In this document: positions 1 to 5,642 of the stretch, one piece after another | How positions within the stretch are numbered: the stretch's first letter is position 1 | How the letters are laid out: each line of letters starts with the position of its first letter | Origin: Acidobacteriota bacterium | GTDB lineage: Bacteria > Acidobacteriota > Terriglobia > Terriglobales > Acidobacteriaceae | Assembly (NCBI GenBank): GCA_021805955.1 | Contig: JAJZDO010000935.1 | Location: 1-5,642, forward strand | Direction: 5' to 3' | DNA: 5,642 bases | Program-made: the position numbers and the translations under genes | The notes under the pieces: model-generated | What the model saw: only the letters and a program-made list of their open reading frames with translations | The model's database searches: none | Told to the model about the DNA's origin: nothing

Positions 1-1958
1 TGCTGTTGTATGCAATTCCCTATCTCCTTGCCGGACCATCCGCGCCGACGTTGCTTGGCCAGATCGGCGTGATGTGCCTGGTTTTCCTTCCCCTGACATT
101 CAGTTATGCGATTGTGCGCTATCGCTTGATGGATGTGGACCTGATCTTCAAGCGCGGTGTGACGTATACGCTGGCAACCGGCACGCTGGTCGCCATCTAT
201 TTTGGCGCGGTCGCATTCGCTGGCGAGGTGGTTCACACCCGCCTCCCGGCTGCGGGCGGATGGGGACTGGCCACAGCGATCATCATCGCCGCGCTGGTTT
301 TCGATCCCATTAAGCGCGCCATCCAGGATCGCGTGGACCGCGTCTTCGATCGCAAACGACTCGATTCTCGCGCCACGCTGGTCGAATTTGCCCGGAGCCT
401 CAACACGCAAACCGATCTGCGCGCGTTGCTGAACGCCCTGGTAGACCGACTGCCCCGCATTCTGCAAGTAGCCAGGATCGGCGTATTTCTCGACGAGGAA
501 CAAGACGCCCGCCATACACGCTTCCGGCTGGCGGCCAGCCATGGCATTCCATCTCCGGCGCTGAACCATGCCGAAAGTCTTGATACCGGGTTTCTCCGCT
601 TCGATGGCCGGGAGGACGGGACGCACATCTTCCTGGAAAGCACGCAGAATGCGCCCCACCTGACCGAAAGCCAGCAACGTGCTGTCCAACTGCTCGATCT
701 GAACTATTATCTGCCCTGCCGAGTGCAGCAGCGCACCATTGCCGTGTTGGGACTGGGCCGCACTACCAATGGAGACTTCCTTTCGAGCGAGGATGTGGAA
801 CTGCTGGAAACGCTCGCCAGCTATGTTGGCATTGCCATCCAGAACGCGCGCTTATACGCGAAGCTCGAAGAAAAAATCGCGGAGTATGAGCAGCTCAAAG
901 AATTCAATGAAAACATCGTCGAATCCATCAACATCGGAATTCTGGCTGTCGATCTCGCCGACCGTATCGATAGCTGGAACGCCCAGATGGAATCTATGTA
1001 CGCGGTGCCGCGTGCGAATGCACTGAATCAGCCGCTGGCAAATCTGTTTCCGCCGGATTTCATGAAGGAATATGACCGCGTGAAACATGAAACCGGCGTA
1101 CACAATCTCTATAAATTTCAACTCGCAACGCGCGCCGGAGAAATTCGAAACGCCAACATCGCCATTGCCCCGCTGGTGGATAAGGATTTCAATACGGTGG
1201 GCCGTATCATCCTGGTCGACGACATCACCGAACGCGTCCAGTTGGAAAGCCAATTGATGCAGGCCGATAAACTATCTTCCATCGGCTTGCTGGCGGCCGG
1301 CATCGCCCACGAAGTGAACACCCCGCTGGCGGTGATCTCTTCCTACACCCAGATGATGGCCAAGCAGATTCGCGGCGATGAGCGTACCGGTCCGCTGCTG
1401 GACAAGATTACCCAGCAAACCTTTCGGGCCTCGGAAATTGTCAACAGTCTGCTCAATTTTTCGCGCACCAGCACCATCGAGTTCAAAGCCATCAGTGTGA
1501 ATCACGTTCTGGAGGAGACACTGGCATTGCTGCGGCACCAGTTCACGACTGCCAATATCAGCATCGAACTGGCCCTGCAGCCGGAACTGCCGGACATTCT
1601 TGGCAATATGGGGAAGCTCCAACAGGTGTTCCTCAATTTGTTTTTGAATGCGAAAGACGCCATGGCCAATGGCGGGGTACTGCGAGTGGAGACCGTCGCC
1701 AACGGACAGATCGAAGTCATCATTGGGGACACAGGCTCTGGCATCGCGGCGGAAAATCTTCGTCGAATCTACGATCCTTTTTTCACTACGAAGTCCGCGG
1801 GGGTCGAAGGCCAGCCGCGCGGTACCGGCTTGGGACTCTCGGTCAGCTACGGCATCATTCAAGAGCATGCCGGAAAAATTCACGTGGAAAGTAGAGTTGG
1901 CCATGGCACCACGTTTCATCTGCAATTCCCTATCTTAAGGAAGCCCGTTCATGTCTGA
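1..1958 (+). CDS. Membrane-bound sensor histidine kinase (GAF-PAS-HisKA-HATPase), 5' end outside window
   Basis: This is the sensor kinase of a two-component system; it should autophosphorylate on a histidine and pass the phosphate to the regulator encoded just downstream. The frame is already open at the left edge, so the N-terminus is missing. Residues are counted from the TTG codon at 6. Hydrophobic, probably membrane-spanning segments lie at about 14-37, 52-73 and 86-99. A GAF-like domain follows (about 122-282), then a charged helical linker (about 280-305), a PAS domain (about 300-415) and a HisKA domain with the phosphoacceptor H435 in 'AGIAHEVNTPL'. The HATPase domain has N548 (N box), D575 (DTGSG, G1), the DPFFTTK F box (590-596) and GTGLGL (606-611, G2). 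All catalytic boxes look intact, so the kinase should be active. The HisKA/HATPase part resembles NtrB/AtoS-type kinases, which usually pair with sigma-54 activators, as here. The ligand cannot be read from the sequence. Confidence 0.93.
   Translation, partial: LLYAIPYLLAGPSAPTLLGQIGVMCLVFLPLTFSYAIVRYRLMDVDLIFKRGVTYTLATGTLVAIYFGAVAFAGEVVHTRLPAAGGWGLATAIIIAALVFDPIKRAIQDRVDRVFDRKRLDSRATLVEFARSLNTQTDLRALLNALVDRLPRILQVARIGVFLDEEQDARHTRFRLAASHGIPSPALNHAESLDTGFLRFDGREDGTHIFLESTQNAPHLTESQQRAVQLLDLNYYLPCRVQQRTIAVLGLGRTTNGDFLSSEDVELLETLASYVGIAIQNARLYAKLEEKIAEYEQLKEFNENIVESINIGILAVDLADRIDSWNAQMESMYAVPRANALNQPLANLFPPDFMKEYDRVKHETGVHNLYKFQLATRAGEIRNANIAIAPLVDKDFNTVGRIILVDDITERVQLESQLMQADKLSSIGLLAAGIAHEVNTPLAVISSYTQMMAKQIRGDERTGPLLDKITQQTFRASEIVNSLLNFSRTSTIEFKAISVNHVLEETLALLRHQFTTANISIELALQPELPDILGNMGKLQQVFLNLFLNAKDAMANGGVLRVETVANGQIEVIIGDTGSGIAAENLRRIYDPFFTTKSAGVEGQPRGTGLGLSVSYGIIQEHAGKIHVESRVGHGTTFHLQFPILRKPVHV
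1937..1943 (+). promoter_or_regulatory. Ribosome binding site of the response regulator gene
   Basis: AAGGAAG lies inside the last codons of the kinase gene, seven bases before the ATG at 1951. It supports that ATG as the start, although the two genes overlap by 8 bases, and it suggests translation coupled to the kinase. Confidence 0.75.
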
Positions 1959-3402
1959 CGCTACCCAACCCGACCTTCAAGACGCGGACAGCCCTCTGCC
2001 GCTTCGCCTGCTCATCATCGACGACGAAGCAGCAATCCGAGAGTCGCTGCAACTTCTATTGGAGATCGAGGGTTTTGTCGTTGGCACCGCGCCCGATGGT
2101 GCCGCCGGCCTGCGAACTCTCGAGGAGTCCGTCTACGATTTGGTACTACTCGATTTGGCCTTGCCGGGTCAGAGCGGTTTTGAGGTCCTTCAGGCGATAC
2201 GCGAGCGGCACGCAAATCTTCCTGTAATCATGATCACGGCGTATGGGACGGTGCAGAATGTGGTCGAAGCCATGCACTTCGGCGCCAACAATTTCATTCA
2301 AAAACCTTGGGACAACGAAAAACTTCTCGCCGATATTCGCGGCGCCATTGCGCAGCATCGCGCCGAAACGGAAAATATCCACCTGAAGCGCGCCCTGAAA
2401 CAGCGATACAGCTTCGAAAACATCATCGGGAAAAGTGAGCCGATGCAGGCAGTGCTGGACCTGGTTGGCCAGGTGGCTCCCAGCCGCTCCACAATTCTGG
2501 TTCAGGGTGAGAGTGGAACCGGCAAGGAATTGATTGCGAAAGCAATCCATTCGCATTCCCCGCGTCGTGACAAACCCTTCGTTCCGGTCCATACCGGAGC
2601 CGTGCCCTCGGACTTGCTGGAAAGCACTCTCTTCGGCCACGTCAAGGGCGCGTTCACTTCAGCCATTGCATCCAAGAAGGGCCTGTTTGAAATCGCCAAC
2701 GGCGGCACCTTGTTCCTGGATGAAATCGGCACCATGGCGCTGGACACCCAGGCGAAATTGTTACGCGTCCTGCAGGATCGAAAATTTATGCTGGTGGGCG
2801 GCGTGCAGGAGATTCAGGTCGACGTGCGAATCGTCGCTGCCACCAACGCGGACCTTCGCCTGGCTGTGCGTGAGGGGCGGTTTCGCGAAGATCTCTATTA
2901 TCGACTGAACGTCATCACCATTGATCTCCCCCCCTTGCGGAATCGAAAGGAAGACATACCACTCTTGGTCGCGCACTGCCTGAAGCGTTTTTGTGAAGAA
3001 AATCAACTTCCTCTGCGCACAATTTCCGCGGAAACCATGCGCGCCTTGATCGATTACTCATGGCCCGGCAACGTGCGAGAACTCGAAAATGTTATCGAGC
3101 GCTGCGTTGTGCTCTCGACAGAACAGACAATTCCCAAAGACCTGCTGCCGGACCACCTGACCGGCCGCACCTATGAAGCCAGCCTGCTCGAACAGGACCC
3201 GGCCGCGTCGTTATTCGAAATTCTGGAAAACATAGAGAAGCGCATCATCACCGACCGCTTGGAGCAATGCAACTGGAACCAGACGGACGCTGCGGAAGCC
3301 TTCCACATCCCGCTTTCCACGTTGAATCAGAAGATCAAGCGGCTGAATGTCGAAATACGAAAGAAGCTGAAGGATTCACCGGGGTCGCTGATCGACATGT
3401 AA
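1951..3402 (+). CDS. NtrC-family sigma-54-dependent response regulator with a GAFTSA variant motif
   Basis: A 483-residue transcription activator that, once phosphorylated, should hydrolyse ATP to open sigma-54 RNA polymerase promoters. The receiver domain (about 18-135) has acidic residues D24/D25, phosphoacceptor D68, T96 and K118. The AAA+ domain (about 157-395) has Walker A GESGTGKE (186-193, K192), Walker B FLDEIG (D257, E258), sensor I N299, arginine-rich 'REGRFREDLYYRL' (307-319) and sensor II 'WPGNVREL' (371-378). A Fis-type helix-turn-helix closes the protein (about 429-467, 'STLNQKIKRL'). Length and order are normal for the family. The sigma-54 contact loop reads GAFTSA (233-238) instead of GAFTGA, and nearby positions also differ: 'TLFGHVKG' where 'ELFGHEKG' is usual, and 'VHTGAVP' where 'VNCAALP' is usual. 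The start is supported by AAGGAAG at 1937. The 8-base overlap with the kinase gene makes the two a likely cognate pair. The genes it controls are not apparent here. Confidence 0.95.
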   Translation: MSDATQPDLQDADSPLPLRLLIIDDEAAIRESLQLLLEIEGFVVGTAPDGAAGLRTLEESVYDLVLLDLALPGQSGFEVLQAIRERHANLPVIMITAYGTVQNVVEAMHFGANNFIQKPWDNEKLLADIRGAIAQHRAETENIHLKRALKQRYSFENIIGKSEPMQAVLDLVGQVAPSRSTILVQGESGTGKELIAKAIHSHSPRRDKPFVPVHTGAVPSDLLESTLFGHVKGAFTSAIASKKGLFEIANGGTLFLDEIGTMALDTQAKLLRVLQDRKFMLVGGVQEIQVDVRIVAATNADLRLAVREGRFREDLYYRLNVITIDLPPLRNRKEDIPLLVAHCLKRFCEENQLPLRTISAETMRALIDYSWPGNVRELENVIERCVVLSTEQTIPKDLLPDHLTGRTYEASLLEQDPAASLFEILENIEKRIITDRLEQCNWNQTDAAEAFHIPLSTLNQKIKRLNVEIRKKLKDSPGSLIDM

Positions 3403-3436
3403 AAAACCGATCCCGCGTTGACGCGCCTGCGACCGG
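3401..3436 (-). terminator. Intrinsic terminator of the sulfur-gene transcript
   Basis: Read on the minus strand, one base after the stop codon at 3438-3440, CCGGTC (3436-3431) can pair with GATCGG (3412-3407), with one G-U pair. Inside it CGCG-TCAA-CGCG forms an inner stem and tetraloop (3425-3414). A 5/1 internal loop separates the two stems. T6 follows (3406-3401). The shape fits a rho-independent terminator for the leftward transcript. The plus direction has no T-run after the hairpin, so it is not a good terminator for the regulator gene. Folding was done by eye only. Confidence 0.6.
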
Positions 3437-3437
3437 C

Positions 3438-4592
3438 TTAAGCTGCCGTCAGCGCTTGATCGAGGTCTGCAAGAATGTCTTCCACATCTTCAATCCCTAC
3501 CGAGATGCGAACCAGCCCATCCGTAATGCCGAGCTTGCGCCGGCCTTCCTCGCCGATCGCAGCATGGGTCATGGAAGCCGGATGCGAGATCAGCGTCTCC
3601 ACTCCGCCCAACGATTCCGCTAGCGAGCAGATATGCAGTTTCTTCAACATGCGATTGGCCGCTTCCAGCGAGCCCAGATCGAAACTCAGCATTGAACCGA
3701 AGCCGGACATCTGCCGCTTGGCCAATGCATGCTGCGGATGATCTGGCAGACCCGGATAAAAGACCTTCCGCACCTTGGGGTGTTTGCGCAGCCAGTCGGC
3801 AACATTGCGTCCATTGGCGTCATGTTGACGCATCCGGACGGCCAGAGTCTTCACTCCACGCAGTAGCAGCCAGCATTCAAAAGGCGACAAAATACCGCCG
3901 GTGCATTTCTGCACAAAGGCAAACGTTTCGGCGTGCTCGGGCTTGGTGCCAATCAACACTCCGCCTAACCCATCGGAATGCCCGTTCAAGAATTTTGTCG
4001 TGGAGTGCATGACAATGTCAGCCCCCAGCTCGATGGGCCGCTGAAAATATGGCGACATGAATGTGTTATCCACGCTTAATTCGACACCGTGACGATGACA
4101 AATATCCGCAACTGCCGCAATGTCGGTCAGCGCCATCATTGGATTGGTCGGCGTTTCAATATGCACGAGTTTGGTAGTCGAGCGAATGGCGCGATCGACA
4201 CTCTCCGCATGAGAGGTGTCGACATACGTGAACTCCAGACCATACCGCGCCAACACCTGGTCGAAGAGACGCGTGGTCCCTCCATACATATTGTCGCTGC
4301 ATACAACGTGGTCACCGCTCTTCATCATGGTGCAAAGCGCCGTGATGGCCGCCATCCCGCTTGCAAACACATGGGCGGAAATTCCGCTTTCCAGCGACGC
4401 GAAATTTTCTTCCAGCGCCGTCCGCGTCGGGTTCGAGACACGAGAATATTCATATCCTTTATTCTTGCCAATCTCCTCCTGCACGTAGGTGGAACTCGCG
4501 TAGATGGGAACATTGACCGCGCCAGTTACCGAGTCAGCGGACTGCCCATCATGGATCGCGCGAGTTGAAAAACCTTTTTTTTCTTCAGCCAT
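3438..4592 (-). CDS. Cystathionine gamma-lyase / gamma-synthase family PLP enzyme
   Basis: A Cys/Met-metabolism PLP-dependent enzyme of fold type I, 384 residues from the chosen start, which is the usual family length. It probably cleaves cystathionine to cysteine, 2-oxobutyrate and ammonia (lyase, mccB-like); gamma-synthase (metB-like) is the main alternative. Visible motifs are Y49/R51 in 'YEYSRVSNPT', 'ASGMAA', Y103 in 'NMYGGT', 'ETPTNP' (N150), D175 in 'VDNTF', the PLP lysine K200 in 'HSTTKFLNGH', 'SLGGVETLISHP' with E332, and the carboxylate-binding R362 in 'LVRISVGIE'. The 'LGGxE' glutamate favours the gamma-lyase/gamma-synthase branch over beta-lyase. An in-frame TTG at 4640 would add 16 residues, but the ATG at 4592 has a good ribosome binding site and gives the typical N-terminus. 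The gene follows the beta-synthase-like gene by 57 bases on the same strand, which favours reverse transsulfuration. Codons 4-6 contain a run of eight A. Confidence 0.93.
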   Translation of the reverse strand: MAEEKKGFSTRAIHDGQSADSVTGAVNVPIYASSTYVQEEIGKNKGYEYSRVSNPTRTALEENFASLESGISAHVFASGMAAITALCTMMKSGDHVVCSDNMYGGTTRLFDQVLARYGLEFTYVDTSHAESVDRAIRSTTKLVHIETPTNPMMALTDIAAVADICHRHGVELSVDNTFMSPYFQRPIELGADIVMHSTTKFLNGHSDGLGGVLIGTKPEHAETFAFVQKCTGGILSPFECWLLLRGVKTLAVRMRQHDANGRNVADWLRKHPKVRKVFYPGLPDHPQHALAKRQMSGFGSMLSFDLGSLEAANRMLKKLHICSLAESLGGVETLISHPASMTHAAIGEEGRRKLGITDGLVRISVGIEDVEDILADLDQALTAA

Positions 4593-4600
4593 GTCACGGG

Positions 4601-4605
4601 TCCTT
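4601..4605 (-). promoter_or_regulatory. Ribosome binding site deciding the start of the gamma-lyase-like gene
   Basis: On the minus strand AAGGA stands eight bases before the ATG at 4592-4590, good spacing for translation initiation. It favours this ATG over the upstream in-frame TTG at 4640. The rest of the 57-base spacer (4593-4649) shows no clear promoter or hairpin, consistent with co-transcription from the upstream gene. Confidence 0.7.
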
Positions 4606-4649
4606 GCGAGTTGCGTGCATTTGGTGTCGCCAAAATTCAAGACGGAAAT

Positions 4650-5612
4650 TCAAATGCCGCCGTCGAAAATGTTCTTCGAAAGATATCGCTCGGCGGAGTC
4701 CGGAATGATGGTCACCACGCGCTGCTCTGGCCGCATGGTGCCTGCCAGTTCGAGTGCCGCGAATACATTGGCGCCGGCGCTGGAGCCGCCCAGAACGCCT
4801 TCCTCCAACGCGAGCCGCCGCACCATGGCAAAAGCATCGCGGTCCGTCACGCGCACGATGGCATCGCAGACGGATGCATCGAATGTTTTCGGAACGAAGC
4901 TGACGCCAATTCCTTCCACCTTATGTTTGCCCGGGCTGCCGCCCTGCAATACGGAGCCTTCGGTTTCCACGGCCACCGTCCAGACACGGCCCAGCTCTTG
5001 GCGCAATCGGCGAGCGATCCCGGTAAAAGTTCCACCGGTCCCAATCCCTGTGACAAATGCGTCGATGCGGCCTTCCATCTGTTCCAGAATCTCCTGCGCC
5101 GTGGTTCGAAAGTGGAAATCCGGATTTGCCGGGTTGTCGAATTGTCGCGCCATCCATGCGCCTGGAATGGAGCGCGCGCGATCGAGCGCCCGTTGAATCG
5201 CACCCTGCATGCCTTCGTCCTCCGGCGTGCGTTCCACTGTCGCGCCAAAGCCGCGCATCAGGATGCATTTTTCCTCAGCAAAGCCCTCCGGAACAAACAA
5301 GACGACGTTGTATCCCCGACGAACGCCGATGAAGGCCAGACCGACGCCGGTATTTCCAGCCGTCGCTTCCACGACCGTGCCGCCGGCTTGCAGCACGCCT
5401 CGTCGTTCAGCGTCCAGAATTAGTCCCAGCGCCGCACGATCTTTGATACTGCCGCCGGGATTCAGGAATTCCAGCTTGGCATAGATCGCCGCGCCATCTG
5501 GAGGCGAAATCCGGCCCAGATGCACAATCGGTGTATTTCCCACCAACTCCATGGTGTCCGCAGCCGTATGCCGAAAGGCTTCTGTATTTGGGCTTGTCTT
5601 CAGATTTGTCAT
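4650..5612 (-). CDS. Cystathionine beta-synthase / cysteine synthase family PLP enzyme
   Basis: A 320-residue fold type II PLP enzyme of the CysK/CBS family. It joins a sulfur nucleophile (homocysteine or sulfide) to serine or an activated serine. Visible motifs are 'ELVGNTPIVHL' (22-32), PLP lysine K57 in 'NPGGSIKDRAA', the substrate loop 'EATAGNTGVGLA' (82-93), the phosphate-binding loop GTGGTFTG (191-198), 'GGSSAGANV' (275-283) near the pyridine nitrogen, and the C-terminal 'PDSAERYLS'. It has no N-terminal heme region and no C-terminal CBS (Bateman) repeats, so it is the short, catalytic-core form. TAGNTG in place of the TSGNTG usual in O-acetylserine sulfhydrylases, and the gamma-lyase-like partner gene, favour a cystathionine beta-synthase (mccA-like) role; this is inference, and cysteine synthase remains possible. 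The ATG at 5612 has only a weak ribosome binding site. The frame stays open upstream to the window edge, and M21 (5552) is a later alternative that would begin right at the first conserved motif. Confidence 0.9.
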   Translation of the reverse strand: MTNLKTSPNTEAFRHTAADTMELVGNTPIVHLGRISPPDGAAIYAKLEFLNPGGSIKDRAALGLILDAERRGVLQAGGTVVEATAGNTGVGLAFIGVRRGYNVVLFVPEGFAEEKCILMRGFGATVERTPEDEGMQGAIQRALDRARSIPGAWMARQFDNPANPDFHFRTTAQEILEQMEGRIDAFVTGIGTGGTFTGIARRLRQELGRVWTVAVETEGSVLQGGSPGKHKVEGIGVSFVPKTFDASVCDAIVRVTDRDAFAMVRRLALEEGVLGGSSAGANVFAALELAGTMRPEQRVVTIIPDSAERYLSKNIFDGGI

Positions 5613-5642
5613 CAGATGGTTGCACTCATGCCAGCATTCCTG
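5612..5642 (-). other. Possible 3' end of an upstream gene, joined by TGATG
   Basis: In a second minus frame an open stretch enters from the right edge (…RNAGMSATI) and stops at TGA (5614-5612), whose final A is the first base of the ATG of the beta-synthase-like gene. Such TGATG junctions are typical of translationally coupled operon genes and would explain the weak ribosome binding site. Only nine codons are visible, so the identity of that gene cannot be judged and the open frame may be chance. Confidence 0.35.

Noticed and set aside
1905..1922. TGGCAC at about 1905 as a sigma-54 -24 element
   Set aside because: No TTGC-type -12 element stands at the required spacing, and it lies within the conserved end of the kinase gene. 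TGGCAC near 2085 fails for the same spacing reason.
1272..1925. 217-codon minus-strand open frame opposite the kinase catalytic region
   Set aside because: It lies wholly antisense to the conserved HisKA/HATPase coding sequence and shows no recognisable domain; such frames are common opposite GC-rich kinase genes.
3267..3623. 118-codon plus-strand open frame bridging the regulator 3' end and the convergent gene
   Set aside because: It overlaps the HTH coding region in another frame and then runs antisense to the gamma-lyase-like gene; no domain and no convincing ribosome binding site.
4593..4640. Extension of the gamma-lyase-like protein to the TTG at 4640
   Set aside because: The 16 extra residues do not resemble family N-termini, and the ATG at 4592 has AAGGA at good spacing.
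4593..4649. Riboswitch or attenuator between the two sulfur genes
   Set aside because: The spacer is only 57 bases, with no evident hairpin plus T-run; a ribosome binding site explains the only recognisable element.
4611..5423. 270-codon plus-strand open frame opposite the beta-synthase-like gene
   Set aside because: It is antisense to a clear PLP-enzyme gene whose motifs are all intact, and its translation looks like shadow sequence without any family resemblance.

Overview
The window is a stretch of ordinary, densely coding bacterial chromosome, moderately GC-rich, holding four genes in two convergent pairs. No RNA genes, insertion sequences, CRISPR arrays or phage-like genes are visible, and no gap between genes exceeds about 60 bases. 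The lineage cannot be proven from this sequence. From memory, the kinase's membrane part (an 'RYRLMDVD' stretch followed by 'VTYTLATGTLVA') and the regulator's 'FGHVKGAFTSA' stretch resemble proteins of Acidobacteriota, which is my best but unverified guess.

Left half (1-3402, + strand): a two-component system. A membrane-anchored sensor histidine kinase, whose 5' end lies outside the window, has the order TM - GAF - coiled coil - PAS - HisKA - HATPase. It overlaps by 8 bases the gene of an NtrC-type sigma-54 activator with the order REC - AAA+ - Fis-type HTH. The overlap and the strong ribosome binding site inside the kinase's 3' end point to one transcript and a cognate pair. The activator has GAFTSA in place of the canonical GAFTGA sigma-54 contact motif. 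I see no convincing -24/-12 promoter in the window, so its targets are probably elsewhere.

Right half (5612-3438, - strand): two PLP enzymes of sulfur amino acid metabolism, 57 bases apart. The upstream gene is a single-domain cystathionine beta-synthase / cysteine synthase family protein. The downstream gene is a cystathionine gamma-lyase / gamma-synthase family protein. Side by side they most likely form a reverse transsulfuration unit (homocysteine + serine to cystathionine, then to cysteine, 2-oxobutyrate and ammonia), like the mccA-mccB pair of Bacillus. A cysteine synthase plus cystathionine gamma-synthase reading cannot be excluded by eye.

The two pairs meet tail to tail across 35 bases. 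That gap carries a hairpin followed by T6 in the minus direction, a likely intrinsic terminator for the sulfur genes, and its T-tract reaches into the regulator's stop codon. At the right edge, the beta-synthase start is joined as TGATG to an open frame leaving the window, so the operon probably has a further upstream member. I found no evidence of a wholly new system; the most interesting point is the GAFTSA variant.
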